A program made the translations under genes and the position numbers. A DNA stretch of 32,737 nucleotides from Pseudonocardia thermophila (GTDB taxonomy: Bacteria; Actinomycetota; Actinomycetes; Mycobacteriales; Pseudonocardiaceae), in contig NZ_FRAP01000033.1 of NCBI RefSeq assembly GCF_900142365.1, positions 1 through 32,737 on the forward strand, given 5' to 3'. Numbering within the stretch: position 1 is the stretch's first letter; the number at the start of each line of letters is the position of its first letter. Of the stretch, positions 1 to 7,212 are shown one piece after another. The notes under the pieces are model-generated. The model was given only the letters and a program-made list of their open reading frames with translations. It was not told the DNA's origin and made no database searches.

Positions 1-1
1 A

Positions 2-100
2 GGTGCCTCAGACACACCCACCTCGCCCGGAGGCCCTCCCCTCGTTCAAGCCGACACGCCGTCGAGCACTGACAACAACGTCCTGAGTCACTACATCTAG
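2..100 (+). CDS. possible 3' end of an upstream gene
   Basis: An open frame enters from the left edge and ends at a TAG at 98-100; the last residues read NNVLSHYI. No domain can be recognised in 32 residues. In M. tuberculosis the gene before murI is a rhomboid-family protein (Rv1337), so the tail of such a gene is a reasonable guess, but nothing in the residues proves it. Low confidence. Confidence 0.25.
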   Translation, partial: GASDTPTSPGGPPLVQADTPSSTDNNVLSHYI

Positions 101-130
101 AGCGACGGCCGGGGACGGCGGTCTCCGCGC

Positions 131-222
131 ACGCGAGTCCTCGCATTCGGTCGGGACGGCGGCCTCGGCACACGCGAGTCGCGCGTGCGGCCCGGCGAGT
201 CGCGCGTGCGGTCGGGCGAGTG
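131..222. repeat. left arm of 21-bp phased repeat (GCGAGTC orientation)
   Basis: GAGT cores lie at 135, 176, 197 and 218, about 21 bp apart with one position (near 156) degenerate. The unit read on the minus strand (ACTCGCCCGACCG) matches the units of the right arm at 271-360, so the two arms are inverted relative to each other. No coding sense is evident. The whole of 101-535 contains these repeats and no gene that I can support. Confidence 0.8.
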
Positions 223-270
223 CGCGCGCTCGGACGGCCCGGACGCCCAACGCGCCCGGGCGCGGTGCGG

Positions 271-530
271 GACTCGCCGTGCCGAACGCCGGACTCGCCC
301 GACCGAACGCAGGACTCGCCCGACCGAACGCAGGACTCGCCCGACCGAACGCAGGACTCGCCGTCCTGGAACGGGGAACTCGCCCGTCTCTGCGGGGGAA
401 CTCGCCTGCCTCTGCGGGGGAACTCGCCTGCCTCTGCGGGGGAACTCGCCTGCCTCTGCGGGGGAACTCGCCTGCCTCTGCGGGGGAACTCGCAGGGACG
501 GACGGGGAGACTCGCGGCTCACTAGACTCG
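271..530. repeat. right arm of 21/22-bp phased repeat upstream of murI
   Basis: The core (G/A)ACTCG starts at 271, 292, 313, 334 and 355 (21-bp steps), then at 377, 399, 421, 443, 465, 487 and 509 (22-bp steps), and last at 525. The first block has the unit GACTCGCCCGACCGAACGCAG and the second the unit AACTCGCC-TGCCTCTGCGGGGG. The period is not a multiple of three over most of the array, so it is not a coding repeat. It ends inside the putative murI promoter. Confidence 0.9.
523..528 (+). promoter_or_regulatory. putative -10 box of murI
   Basis: TAGACT ends 7 nt before the GTG start of murI, which fits a leaderless transcript. No convincing -35 box is seen; the 22-bp repeats occupy that position. 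Inferred from sequence only. Confidence 0.45.
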
Positions 531-535
531 GTGGC

Positions 536-1360
536 GTGTCCGGCTCCCCACTCGACGTCGATGCACCCATCGGGATCTTCGACTCCGGGGTGGGTGGGCT
601 GACGGTCACCCGCTCGATCATCGACCAGCTGCCCGCCGAGCGGGTCGTCTACGTCGGAGACACCGCGAACGGGCCGTACGGGCCTCTGCCGATCGCCGAG
701 ATCCGCCGCCACGCGCTCGCCCTGGGCGACGCGCTGATGGACCGCGGGGTGAAGGCCATGGTGGTGGCCTGCAACACCGCCTCGGCGGCGTGCCTGCCGG
801 ACATCCGCGAGCGCTACCCGGTGCCCGTCGTCGAAGTCGTGCGGCCCGCGGTGCGGCGAGCGGTCACCGTCACCCGCACCGGCCGCATCGGCGTGATCGG
901 CACGGTCGCCACGATCGCGTCCGGCGCCTACCAGGACTCGTTCACCGCGGCCCGCGACGTCGAGGTCACCGCTGTGGCCTGCCCGCGGTTCGTCGACTTC
1001 GTGGAGCGCGGCAAGACCACCGGCCGACAGATCCTCGGGCTCGCCCAGGGCTACCTGGAGCCGCTGCAGCGGGCCCGCGTCGACACGCTGGTCCTCGGCT
1101 GCACGCACTACCCGCTGCTGTCGGCCGTGCTGCAGATCGTCATGGGGCCGGAGGTCACGCTGGTCTCCAGCGCCGAGGAGACCGCGAAGGACCTGGTGCG
1201 CGTGCTGATGGAGCACGATCTGCTGCGCGAGCCGGGCCTGCCCGCCGGGCCGCACGAGTTCATCGCGACCGGCGACCCGGAGCCGTTCGAGCGGCTCGGC
1301 CGCCGATTCCTCGGCCCGGAGATCGGCAAGGTCCTGCGCGCGGAGCCCGTCGCGAGCTGA
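536..1360 (+). CDS. murI: glutamate racemase
   Basis: Converts L-glutamate to D-glutamate in the cytoplasm for peptidoglycan precursor synthesis. The 274-residue product has the normal family length. It carries the DSGVGGLT motif (D16-S17), GDTANGPYG (about 41-49), the first catalytic cysteine in VACNTASA (C79) and the second in LGCTHYP (C189). The GTG at 536 is chosen because the conserved region begins a few codons later and a TAGACT box lies 7 nt upstream; the frame is open further upstream only through the repeat array. In mycobacteria murI is followed directly by an Rv1339-type gene, rph and rdgB. Here those genes lie about 13 kb downstream. Confidence 0.95.
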   Translation: MSGSPLDVDAPIGIFDSGVGGLTVTRSIIDQLPAERVVYVGDTANGPYGPLPIAEIRRHALALGDALMDRGVKAMVVACNTASAACLPDIRERYPVPVVEVVRPAVRRAVTVTRTGRIGVIGTVATIASGAYQDSFTAARDVEVTAVACPRFVDFVERGKTTGRQILGLAQGYLEPLQRARVDTLVLGCTHYPLLSAVLQIVMGPEVTLVSSAEETAKDLVRVLMEHDLLREPGLPAGPHEFIATGDPEPFERLGRRFLGPEIGKVLRAEPVAS

Positions 1361-1439
1361 CGACGGACTCGGCGACGCGGCGTGCACCCCGGCGAGCAGG
1401 CCGGATGTGCACCCCGCGCTCGCGCAGGCCCCGCCGGCG

Positions 1440-1564
1440 GGCATCGGAGCGGGCACCCCGCTGGGCGCGCGGGGCACCCGATCGAGGTCGCCGCGGCCTA
1501 CGTGTTCCTGGCCTCGGACGAGGCGTCCTGCACCTCGGGCGCGGTCATCGGCGCGACCAGGGGG
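1440..1564 (+). pseudogene. remnant of a short-chain dehydrogenase/reductase C-terminus
   Basis: From 1463 one frame reads GRAGHPIEVAAAYVFLASDE and continues ASCTSGAVIGATRG. This closely resembles the end of classical SDR oxidoreductases (TPLGRAGQPxEVAxAYVFLASDxASYxxGxVxGVxGG). The preceding GIGAGTPLG lies in another frame (1440-1466), so a frameshift separates the two pieces. No Rossmann-fold N-terminal part is present upstream, and the fragment stops abruptly at about 1564, where sequence of the opposite-strand membrane gene takes over. It is a decayed, frameshifted relic and not a gene. The parent subfamily cannot be named. Confidence 0.7.
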
Positions 1565-2232
1565 GAGTCGGTGTTCGACGGGCTCGACGGCCGGGTCCGC
1601 AGGAGTCCGCCGCCGAGGGCGAGGTAACCGAGGCCGAGCAGGAAGCCGAGCCAGTCTTCGAGCGCCATGTACGGATCGAACAGCTTCCACGCCGAGACCA
1701 GCACGGTCCAGACACCCAGTGCGCTGAAGAGCAGCCACGTCTTGGTGCTGGTGCGCTGCTGCAGCCGGCGGCCGACGAGGATCATCCAGGCACCGAGCAG
1801 GAGCTGGGAGAAGAGTCGCAGGTACTTGCCGAGGTCGGCGGCGAGCTCGTGGAGGACGAGCACGATCTGCCCGTCGGCTGATGCCTGGTACGCGCGGGCC
1901 GTCACCGGGCTGGCGGCGAAGATGATGACGAGGCCGACGATGGCGATCGTGATGGCGACCGTGCCGAGGACGCCGACTGCGCGGTCCTCGAGGTCCTCGG
2001 CGACCCGCCACGGCACGAGCAGGAGGAGGGCCTGGGAGAGGAAGTAGAGCAGCCAGAGGCCCTGGTAGAGGCGGATGTGCTCATGGACCCACGGGAGCAG
2101 CGCGCTCGGGTCGTCGAACATGTCGATGGTCCAGCCGGCGCCGGCCAGGACGATGAACAGGTAAGCGTTGGCGAGGAAGAACATCGCCCCGGCGGCGATG
2201 GCGAGGCGGCCCGTCGTGCGCATGGGGCACAT
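1498..2232 (-). CDS. multi-pass membrane protein (DUF4386-like)
   Basis: A 244-residue hydrophobic protein with about six membrane segments (for example AIAAGAMFFLANAYLFIVLAG, the YFLSQALLLLVPW region, VLGTVAITIAIVGLVIIFA, LGFLLGLGYLALGGGLL). Length and pattern resemble the DUF4386 family, whose function is unknown; this assignment is by eye. The start may be the ATG at 2232 or the second ATG at 2223; neither has a clear Shine-Dalgarno site. It lies downstream of the ArsR gene on the same strand, 114 nt away, and may be co-transcribed. The last 20 or so residues are read antisense through the SDR remnant, and the stop codon lies within it, so the C-terminal tail is probably acquired and not ancestral. 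Confidence 0.6.
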   Translation of the reverse strand: MCPMRTTGRLAIAAGAMFFLANAYLFIVLAGAGWTIDMFDDPSALLPWVHEHIRLYQGLWLLYFLSQALLLLVPWRVAEDLEDRAVGVLGTVAITIAIVGLVIIFAASPVTARAYQASADGQIVLVLHELAADLGKYLRLFSQLLLGAWMILVGRRLQQRTSTKTWLLFSALGVWTVLVSAWKLFDPYMALEDWLGFLLGLGYLALGGGLLRTRPSSPSNTDSPLVAPMTAPEVQDASSEARNT

Positions 2233-2346
2233 CTTGCATCAGGGCGGGCGTGGTGCGGTGTCGATCGGGAGCGTGAGCCCCTCCGGCCGCACCGCCGTCC
2301 CCTCTGCCCCGCGGTCGGGCAGGTGCTGCGCGCGGAGCGCGGGGTT

Positions 2347-2667
2347 TCACCGGGGCGCGGCCAGGACTCCGTCGAGCAGTCCGGGGAACAGCGCGTCGAG
2401 GTCTTCCCGGCGCAGGCTGGAGATCTTGCGCGTGCCCACGGCGACGGTGGAGATCACCCCGGCCGCGCGCAGCGTGTTCAGGTGGTGTGTGCGGGTCGAC
2501 GGGCTCACGGTCCGGGCGAGCTCGCCGCAGGCGATGCCGGAGGGTGCTCCGGCGAGGGTGCGGACGACGTCGAGGCGCACCGGATCGGCGAGCGCCGCGA
2601 GCACGGCCTCGATGCGGATCTCCGATCGATCCGGCTGAGGCAGCGGGGTGCCCCCGGTCGGTGCCAT
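2347..2667 (-). CDS. ArsR-family winged-helix regulator
   Basis: A 106-residue DNA-binding protein. IEAVLAALADPVRLDVVRTL is the typical ArsR first helix region, and GELARTVSPSTRTHHLNTLRAAG forms the helix-turn-helix with the S-x-x-T-HHL recognition helix. No cysteine cluster for metal sensing is seen, so the ligand is unknown. I start it at the ATG at 2667 and not the ATG at 2676: a TAATAT hexamer (minus strand, 2680-2675) would place the transcript start at about 2667, giving a leaderless message. It is divergent from an MFS exporter, and two palindromes lie between them. Probable role: repressor of its own gene and of the exporter. Confidence 0.85.
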   Translation of the reverse strand: MAPTGGTPLPQPDRSEIRIEAVLAALADPVRLDVVRTLAGAPSGIACGELARTVSPSTRTHHLNTLRAAGVISTVAVGTRKISSLRREDLDALFPGLLDGVLAAPR

Positions 2668-2673
2668 GAGCCA

Positions 2674-2743
2674 CATATTACGAATCCCATCGAAGTTCGA
2701 CCAACGTCGTAGTACGGTGCTGGTCGAAGTTCGATGACGGGAG
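2674..2743. promoter_or_regulatory. divergent promoter with paired palindromic operators
   Basis: Two copies of a 16-bp element, CATCGAAGTTCGACCA (2688-2703) and TGGTCGAAGTTCGATG (2721-2736), are reverse complements of each other except at one central base. Each contains the palindrome TCGAA-G-TTCGA. They are 17 bp apart and flank TACGGT (2713-2718), a possible -10 for the MFS gene. TAATAT (minus strand, 2680-2675) with TTGGTC 18 bp upstream could be the ArsR promoter. The second element overlaps an in-frame ATG at 2734, which argues that the MFS gene starts further on. Likely ArsR binding sites. Confidence 0.7.
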
Positions 2744-2748
2744 ACCCT

Positions 2749-3924
2749 GTGTCCGCTCGCGCGATCCTGCTGACCGCCGGTGCCTTCGTCGTCGGGACGA
2801 GCGCCTACATCGTGTCCGGTGTGCTGCCCGAGATCAGCGCCGAGACCGGCGCCACGCCCGCCGCCGTCGGGCAGCTGGCCACCGCGTTCTCCCTCGCCTA
2901 CGCCGTCGGCGCGCCGCTCGTCGCCACCCTGGCCGGCCGCTGGGACCGGCGCACTCTGCTCGTGGCCGCGCTGCTCGCGGCAGCTGCCGGCAACGCACTG
3001 ACCGCCCTCGCACCCACGTACCCGCTGCTGTTCGTCGGGCGGATCGTGGCCGCGCTCGGCGCCGCCGCCTACACCCCGGCAGCGACGCTGGTCGCCACGT
3101 CGTTCTACCCACCGGAGCGGCGCGGCCGGGCCGTGGCGATCGTCTTCGGCGGGCTCACGCTGGCGCTGGCGCTGGGCGTGCCGGCCGGATCGTTCCTCGG
3201 CGAACCGCTCGGCTTCCGCGGGGTCTTCCTGCTCGTCGCCGCCGCCGGCCTGGCGTCCGCGGTCGGGGTGCGCCTGTTGGTGCCGTCGGTACCGGCGCCG
3301 CCGCCCGTCACGCTCACGGAGCGCTTCTCCGTGCTCCGCGAGCGCACCGTGCAGGTCGTCCTCGCCGTCACCGTGCTCGGGGTGCTGGGCACGATGAGCG
3401 TCTACGTCTACGTCGTGCCGCTGCTCGCCGAGTTCACCGGCGCGACCGGGCCCGTCGTGAGCATCCTCCTGCTCGTCTACGGCCTCGGCGCCATCGTCGG
3501 CAACACCCTCGGTGGCCGGGCGACCGACCGGTTCGGTCCGCGCCGCACGCTGATCGTCGTGATGACCGTGACCATCGCGGCGGTGGCGACCCTGCCGTTC
3601 ACCCTGCTGACGGTCGCCGGGGCCGCCACGGCGCTGGTCGCGTGGAGCCTCGCCTCGTGGGCGTTCAACCCGCCGTTCCAGAGCCTGATCCTGGACGTCG
3701 CGGGCGAGCAGAGCGCGCTCGTGCTCTCGCTCAACGCCTCGGCGATCTACCTCGGCGCCGGCCTCTCGGGCATGGTCGGCGGGCTGGTGGTCGCCGGCCC
3801 GGGCGTGCAGCTGCTACCCCCGGTCGGGGCCGCTCTGGCCCTACTGGGCATGGGGGTGCTGCTCGTGGGCGTGCGGAGCCGCACGCCCACCGCCGAACCC
3901 GCACCGGCGACCGGGACCGGCTGA
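2749..3924 (+). CDS. MFS transporter, DHA1 (drug efflux) type
   Basis: A 391-residue protein with 12 predicted membrane helices in two halves, typical of proton-driven export of small molecules. The motif-A-like loop between helices 2 and 3 reads LAGRWDRRTLLV, and its counterpart in the second half reads LGGRATDRFGPRRTLI. The GTG at 2749 is chosen because GGGAG (2739-2743) lies 5 nt upstream and the ATG at 2734 is inside an operator-like palindrome. The divergent ArsR gene probably controls it. The substrate is unknown. It converges directly on the minus-strand peptidase gene with no gap, so it could export the product of that operon, but this is only proximity. Confidence 0.85.
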   Translation: MSARAILLTAGAFVVGTSAYIVSGVLPEISAETGATPAAVGQLATAFSLAYAVGAPLVATLAGRWDRRTLLVAALLAAAAGNALTALAPTYPLLFVGRIVAALGAAAYTPAATLVATSFYPPERRGRAVAIVFGGLTLALALGVPAGSFLGEPLGFRGVFLLVAAAGLASAVGVRLLVPSVPAPPPVTLTERFSVLRERTVQVVLAVTVLGVLGTMSVYVYVVPLLAEFTGATGPVVSILLLVYGLGAIVGNTLGGRATDRFGPRRTLIVVMTVTIAAVATLPFTLLTVAGAATALVAWSLASWAFNPPFQSLILDVAGEQSALVLSLNASAIYLGAGLSGMVGGLVVAGPGVQLLPPVGAALALLGMGVLLVGVRSRTPTAEPAPATGTG

Positions 3925-3934
3925 TCAGCCGGTC
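3915..3934. terminator. 20-bp perfect palindrome over two abutting stop codons
   Basis: The sequence GACCGGCTGATCAGCCGGTC is its own reverse complement. Its centre is the MFS stop TGA (3922-3924) joined to the complement of the peptidase stop (3925-3927). It could fold as a hairpin on either transcript and act as a bidirectional terminator. There is no U-tract. Confidence 0.4.
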
Positions 3935-5082
3935 GCGAGCCGCACCAGGGTGGCCGCGACGGCGTCGGTGAACGCCTCGAACTTCGTCGGGTCGACGTTG
4001 GCGAGCGTGTCGCACGCCCGGTGGTAGCAGGGATCGTGGACCTCGCCGGCCTCGCCGCCCCAGCGGGCAGCGTCCGCCCGGGACTTGCGCTGACCGTCAC
4101 CGGCCGCGACACCGGCCGTCGGGATGCCGGCCTCGGCGAACGGAACGAAGTCCGATCCGCCGTCGAACTCGACGTTCTCCGCCTCGACCCCGGCCACCCG
4201 CAGCTGCTCCACCAGCAGCTTCGCGATCTCGGCCGACGCCGCCGGCCCCGATTCCTCCTCGTCGTCGCCCACGCCGCCCTGCACGAAGTAGCCGCCGTTG
4301 GTGGAGGCCAGCATGTCCAGGTTGACGTAGGCGCGCACGGTCTTCCGCTCGGCCCGCGACAGCCCCTCGACGTACGCCGAGGAGCCGATCATGCCGTCCT
4401 CCTCGCCGCCCCAGAACGCGAACCGGAGCGCGTTCGGCACATCGGGTGCGCCGCCCAGCGCGGTCGCGATGTCGAGGAGCGCGGCCACCCCGGTGGCGTT
4501 GTCGTTGATGCCCGGCCCCTCCGCCACCGAGTCCAGGTGCGCCCCGGCCAGCACCACCCGGTTCGGGTCGCCGGTGCGGGTCTGCGCGATCACGTTCACG
4601 TCGGTGCGGCCCGCGCGTCGCTCTTCGTCGCGGTCGGTGTCGTCGCGGTCGGTGTCGTCGCGGTCGGTGTCGTCGTGGTCGGTGTCGTCGTGGTGGGAAG
4701 CCCCTCCGAGCTGGAACGGCTCCGTCCGCACGTCCCACCCGGCGGCCCGCAGCACCCCCACCACGTACTCGACGCTCGCCGCGTAGCCGGGCGTGCCGGC
4801 GGCGCGGTTGCCGCCGTTCTGGTCGGCGACGCGCTGCAGCGCCTCAAGGTGAGCACCCGCCGACCGGACCCCGACCGCGCCCGCGATCCCGCTCTGCGGG
4901 GCCGCGACCGGCGTCGGGTCCGTCAGCGGTCGCGGTGCCGTCGACGCTCGGGCGAGCGCCCATCCGCCGGCCAGCGCGATCAACCCGAGGATCGCGACCA
5001 GGGCGATCAGCGGGCCGCGGCCCGGCCGGCGGGGCGGGCGCGGTTCCGGCGCGGCCGGCTGCGGCGCGATCAGCGTGTCCAC
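3925..5082 (-). CDS. membrane-anchored M28-family aminopeptidase with Asp-rich insert
   Basis: A 385-residue zinc aminopeptidase of the M28 family (Streptomyces aminopeptidase S-like). After a proline-rich cytoplasmic start there is one membrane segment (about 26-46: LIALVAILGLIALAGGWALA), so the catalytic domain should face outside. The metal ligands are present in order: H-D in GAHLDSV, D in INDNATG, the general base pair EE in WGGEEDG, D in NLDML, and H in CYHRACDT. Between the first strand and the DVNVIAQ strand there is an acidic insert (about residues 130-155) of repeated DDTDR units. The GTG start lies 2 nt after the SbnB stop codon, so it is part of the Dap operon. Possible roles are trimming or degrading the operon's peptide product, or self-protection; this is inference. 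Confidence 0.85.
   Translation of the reverse strand: MDTLIAPQPAAPEPRPPRRPGRGPLIALVAILGLIALAGGWALARASTAPRPLTDPTPVAAPQSGIAGAVGVRSAGAHLEALQRVADQNGGNRAAGTPGYAASVEYVVGVLRAAGWDVRTEPFQLGGASHHDDTDHDDTDRDDTDRDDTDRDEERRAGRTDVNVIAQTRTGDPNRVVLAGAHLDSVAEGPGINDNATGVAALLDIATALGGAPDVPNALRFAFWGGEEDGMIGSSAYVEGLSRAERKTVRAYVNLDMLASTNGGYFVQGGVGDDEEESGPAASAEIAKLLVEQLRVAGVEAENVEFDGGSDFVPFAEAGIPTAGVAAGDGQRKSRADAARWGGEAGEVHDPCYHRACDTLANVDPTKFEAFTDAVAATLVRLATG
4626..4695 (-). repeat. 15-bp in-frame tandem repeat inside the peptidase gene
   Basis: Four full copies of CGTCG(C/T)GGTCGGTGT start at 4626, 4641, 4656 and 4671, followed by a partial copy. Read on the minus strand they encode DDTDR or DDTDH. Near-identity of the copies suggests recent expansion by slippage; gain or loss of units keeps the frame. 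Confidence 0.9.
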
Positions 5083-5084
5083 GG

Positions 5085-6134
5085 CTACCCGTGCCTGTTC
5101 AGGTCGTGGAAGAAGCCGGGGATCACCGTCAGCTCGCCCGCGGCCTGGACCGCGTCGTAGACGTACTTTCCGACGGCCAGGTCGAGCACGCCCAGCCCGA
5201 ACGGCGAGAAGATCACCGTGCGGTCGGCGGGCACCTGCAGCCGCCCGGTGAGGACGTCGGCGAGCGTGCCGCCGCGCTCACCCGCGAGGAAGTCGCGGCT
5301 GCCCGTCTGCTGCTCCAGCAGGTGCGGCGAGGTGTTGGCCTTCAGGCAGTGCTCGACGTCGTCGACGACGTTCACCGCGTCCAGCAGGATCTCCGGCGCC
5401 AGGTCGCGCAGCGAGATGTGCAGGACCACCGGGTGGTGGTCGAACCACGAGGGCTCCGCAACGTGCGGGGTGGCCGCCACCGTCGCGAACACGACCAGGT
5501 CGCTCGAGCGGATCAGCGACTCCGCGGTGTCGTGCACGGTCACCCGGGCGGTCTCTCCGGCGCGTCCCTCGAGGTAGCCGCGGAAGCCGTCGGCGCTCGG
5601 GGCGTGCGTGTCGTGCACCCCGATCTCGTCGAACGTCCAGCCGCTGCCGGCGAGGAACGCATGGATGTAGCGGGCGATGAGCCCGGTGCCGATGAACCCG
5701 ACCCGGCGGGGCCGCGCCCGGCTCGCCGACAGGCGCGCGGCCCCCAGCGCGGCCGAGGCCGCCGTGCGCGTCGCGCTGATGATCGAGCTCTCCAGGCAGG
5801 CGAACGGGTAGCCGGTGTCGTGGTCGTTGAGGATCAGCACCGCAGAGGCGCGCGGGATGCCCGCGGCCACGTTCTCCGGGAACGACGAGATCCACTTCAG
5901 GCCGTCCACCTGCACCTTCCCGCCCAGCGACGCGGGCAGCGCGATGATGCGGGCGGTCGGGCGGTCGGGGAAGGTCAGGAAGTACGACGGCGGGTTGACC
6001 GAGTCGCCGGCGCCGTGCCAGCGGTAGGCCTCCTCGACGAGGTCGACGATCTCCTGCTCCCGGCCGGCGAGCGCGGCCTGCACCTGCGCCCCGGAGATGA
6101 CCGAGAACGGCGGCGGCTGCTTCGCGGCGCTCAT
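5085..6134 (-). CDS. sbnB: SbnB-like N-(1-amino-1-carboxy-2-ethyl)-glutamate dehydrogenase
   Basis: A 349-residue member of the ornithine cyclodeaminase/mu-crystallin family. In staphyloferrin B synthesis SbnB oxidatively cleaves the SbnA product (an N-linked alanine-glutamate adduct) with NAD+, giving L-2,3-diaminopropionate and 2-oxoglutarate. Visible features are the family N-terminal region with KWISSFPENVAAGIPRASAV and LNDHDTGYPFACLESSIISA, then the NAD-binding RVGFIGTGLIARYIHAFL, and a C-terminal DVEHCLKANTSPHLLEQQTG region typical of SbnB-type proteins. The ATG (6134-6132) overlaps the stop of the oxygenase gene by 4 nt (ATGA), and the stop is 2 nt before the peptidase start, so translation is probably coupled. 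The SbnA partner is in the same operon, which strengthens the assignment over a true ornithine cyclodeaminase. Confidence 0.85.
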   Translation of the reverse strand: MSAAKQPPPFSVISGAQVQAALAGREQEIVDLVEEAYRWHGAGDSVNPPSYFLTFPDRPTARIIALPASLGGKVQVDGLKWISSFPENVAAGIPRASAVLILNDHDTGYPFACLESSIISATRTAASAALGAARLSASRARPRRVGFIGTGLIARYIHAFLAGSGWTFDEIGVHDTHAPSADGFRGYLEGRAGETARVTVHDTAESLIRSSDLVVFATVAATPHVAEPSWFDHHPVVLHISLRDLAPEILLDAVNVVDDVEHCLKANTSPHLLEQQTGSRDFLAGERGGTLADVLTGRLQVPADRTVIFSPFGLGVLDLAVGKYVYDAVQAAGELTVIPGFFHDLNRHG

Positions 6135-7153
6135 GCCGACACCCGCATCGGGTCGGCCATGCCCACCAGGATCTCCCGCTGGCCGTCGAACGGCTCGCGG
6201 CTGTGGGCGGTGCGGATGTTGTCGACCAACAGCAGGTCGCCCGGCTGCCAGGGCTCGCGGTGCGTGTGCCGCACGTAGACGTCGGCGATCAGATCGACGA
6301 TCTGCTGTCCGATGGGCTCGCCGTTGCCGAACAGCGTGGTGAACGGCAGCCCCTGCGGGCCGTAGCAGTCGACGAGGAACTCGCGCACCTCGGGCTCCGT
6401 CGTCCACTCGTTGAGGAACGCGATCTGGTTGAACCAGCAGCGCTGTCCGGTGATCGGGTGGATCGTCACGGCGCGCCGGCGCTGCCAGGTGCGCAGGCCG
6501 CCGTCCGGCTGCCACTGGAAGTCGATCTTGTTGGCCCGGCAGTACGCCTCGACGGCACGCGGGTCGTCGGTGCCGAAGGCGTCGGCGACGGAGGCGCCGA
6601 TCTCGTCGTTGTAGTTGCGCGCCAGCACCCAGCCCTCGCGCTCGAAGCGCTCGACCAGCGCGGGCGGCAGGGCGTTGAGCACGGAGGCGGCGTCGGAGAT
6701 ACCGGTGGCGCCGCCCGCGGAGGGCGCGGTCAGGCAGGCGAACATCATCAGCCGCGGCACGTCGAGCGCGTAGGACAGCTCGTGGTGCATGCACATCGGC
6801 TGGTTCGCCGGCCAGGTGCTCGACGAGTAGATGCCGCTGGGGTAGCGCTCGCGGGCGGCGAAGGCCTCGCGCTCGACCATCAGGTCGCCGCCGATCAGCC
6901 GGAACACGTTCGCGACCTGCTCGTGGCTGCGCAGCCCCAGCCCGCGCACCAGCACAGCGCCGAAGCGGGTGACGACGTCGCGCAGCGCGCCGCGGTGGTA
7001 TGCGGTCCAGCCCTCGGCGTCGGGGCCGCAGTTGGCGAGGATCAGCGGCGGGCGGCCGGGCGCGGTCTGCACCGGCAGCTGCGGCATCGGTGGCTGCGAC
7101 ATCGGCCCCGGCATCGGCGGGACGGGACGGGCGGCCTGGTGCTGGACGGTCAT
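6131..7153 (-). CDS. SyrP-like Fe(II)/2-oxoglutarate oxygenase (TauD/TfdA family)
   Basis: A 340-residue non-haem iron oxygenase. The facial triad is H123-x-E125 in MHHELSYALDVPRLMMF and H317 in DNIRTAHSREPF, with R326 in the 2-oxoglutarate-binding position. The overall sequence (AGGATGISDAASVLNALPP, VLARNYNDEIG, FGTDDPRAVEAYCR) follows the SyrP pattern; SyrP-type enzymes hydroxylate amino acids, often while bound to a carrier protein. The ATG at 7153 is preferred because AGGAG lies about 7 nt upstream; an ATG at 7204 has no such site. The first 40 residues are rich in Pro and Met. It sits between the adenylation gene and sbnB. Likely role: hydroxylation of the carrier-bound monomer or another precursor. 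Beta-hydroxylation of Dap itself would give a labile product, so the substrate is open. Confidence 0.85.
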   Translation of the reverse strand: MTVQHQAARPVPPMPGPMSQPPMPQLPVQTAPGRPPLILANCGPDAEGWTAYHRGALRDVVTRFGAVLVRGLGLRSHEQVANVFRLIGGDLMVEREAFAARERYPSGIYSSSTWPANQPMCMHHELSYALDVPRLMMFACLTAPSAGGATGISDAASVLNALPPALVERFEREGWVLARNYNDEIGASVADAFGTDDPRAVEAYCRANKIDFQWQPDGGLRTWQRRRAVTIHPITGQRCWFNQIAFLNEWTTEPEVREFLVDCYGPQGLPFTTLFGNGEPIGQQIVDLIADVYVRHTHREPWQPGDLLLVDNIRTAHSREPFDGQREILVGMADPMRVSA

Positions 7154-7212
7154 CGGGGTCTCCTCGTGCGGGTGGTGGTCCGGGAACTGCGGCGGGTTCG
7201 TCATCGCAGCGC

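Noticed and set aside
377..515. CRISPR array
   Set aside because: The units are back to back with no unique spacers, the period is only 22 bp, and no cas genes are present.
8..2011. Very long minus-strand open frame across the murI region
   Set aside because: It runs antisense through murI and the repeat array and has low-complexity Arg/Pro/Ala composition; long antisense frames are expected at this GC content.
5085..6134. Ornithine cyclodeaminase
   Set aside because: Same superfamily, but the SbnA partner and the SbnB-like C-terminal region favour Dap synthesis.
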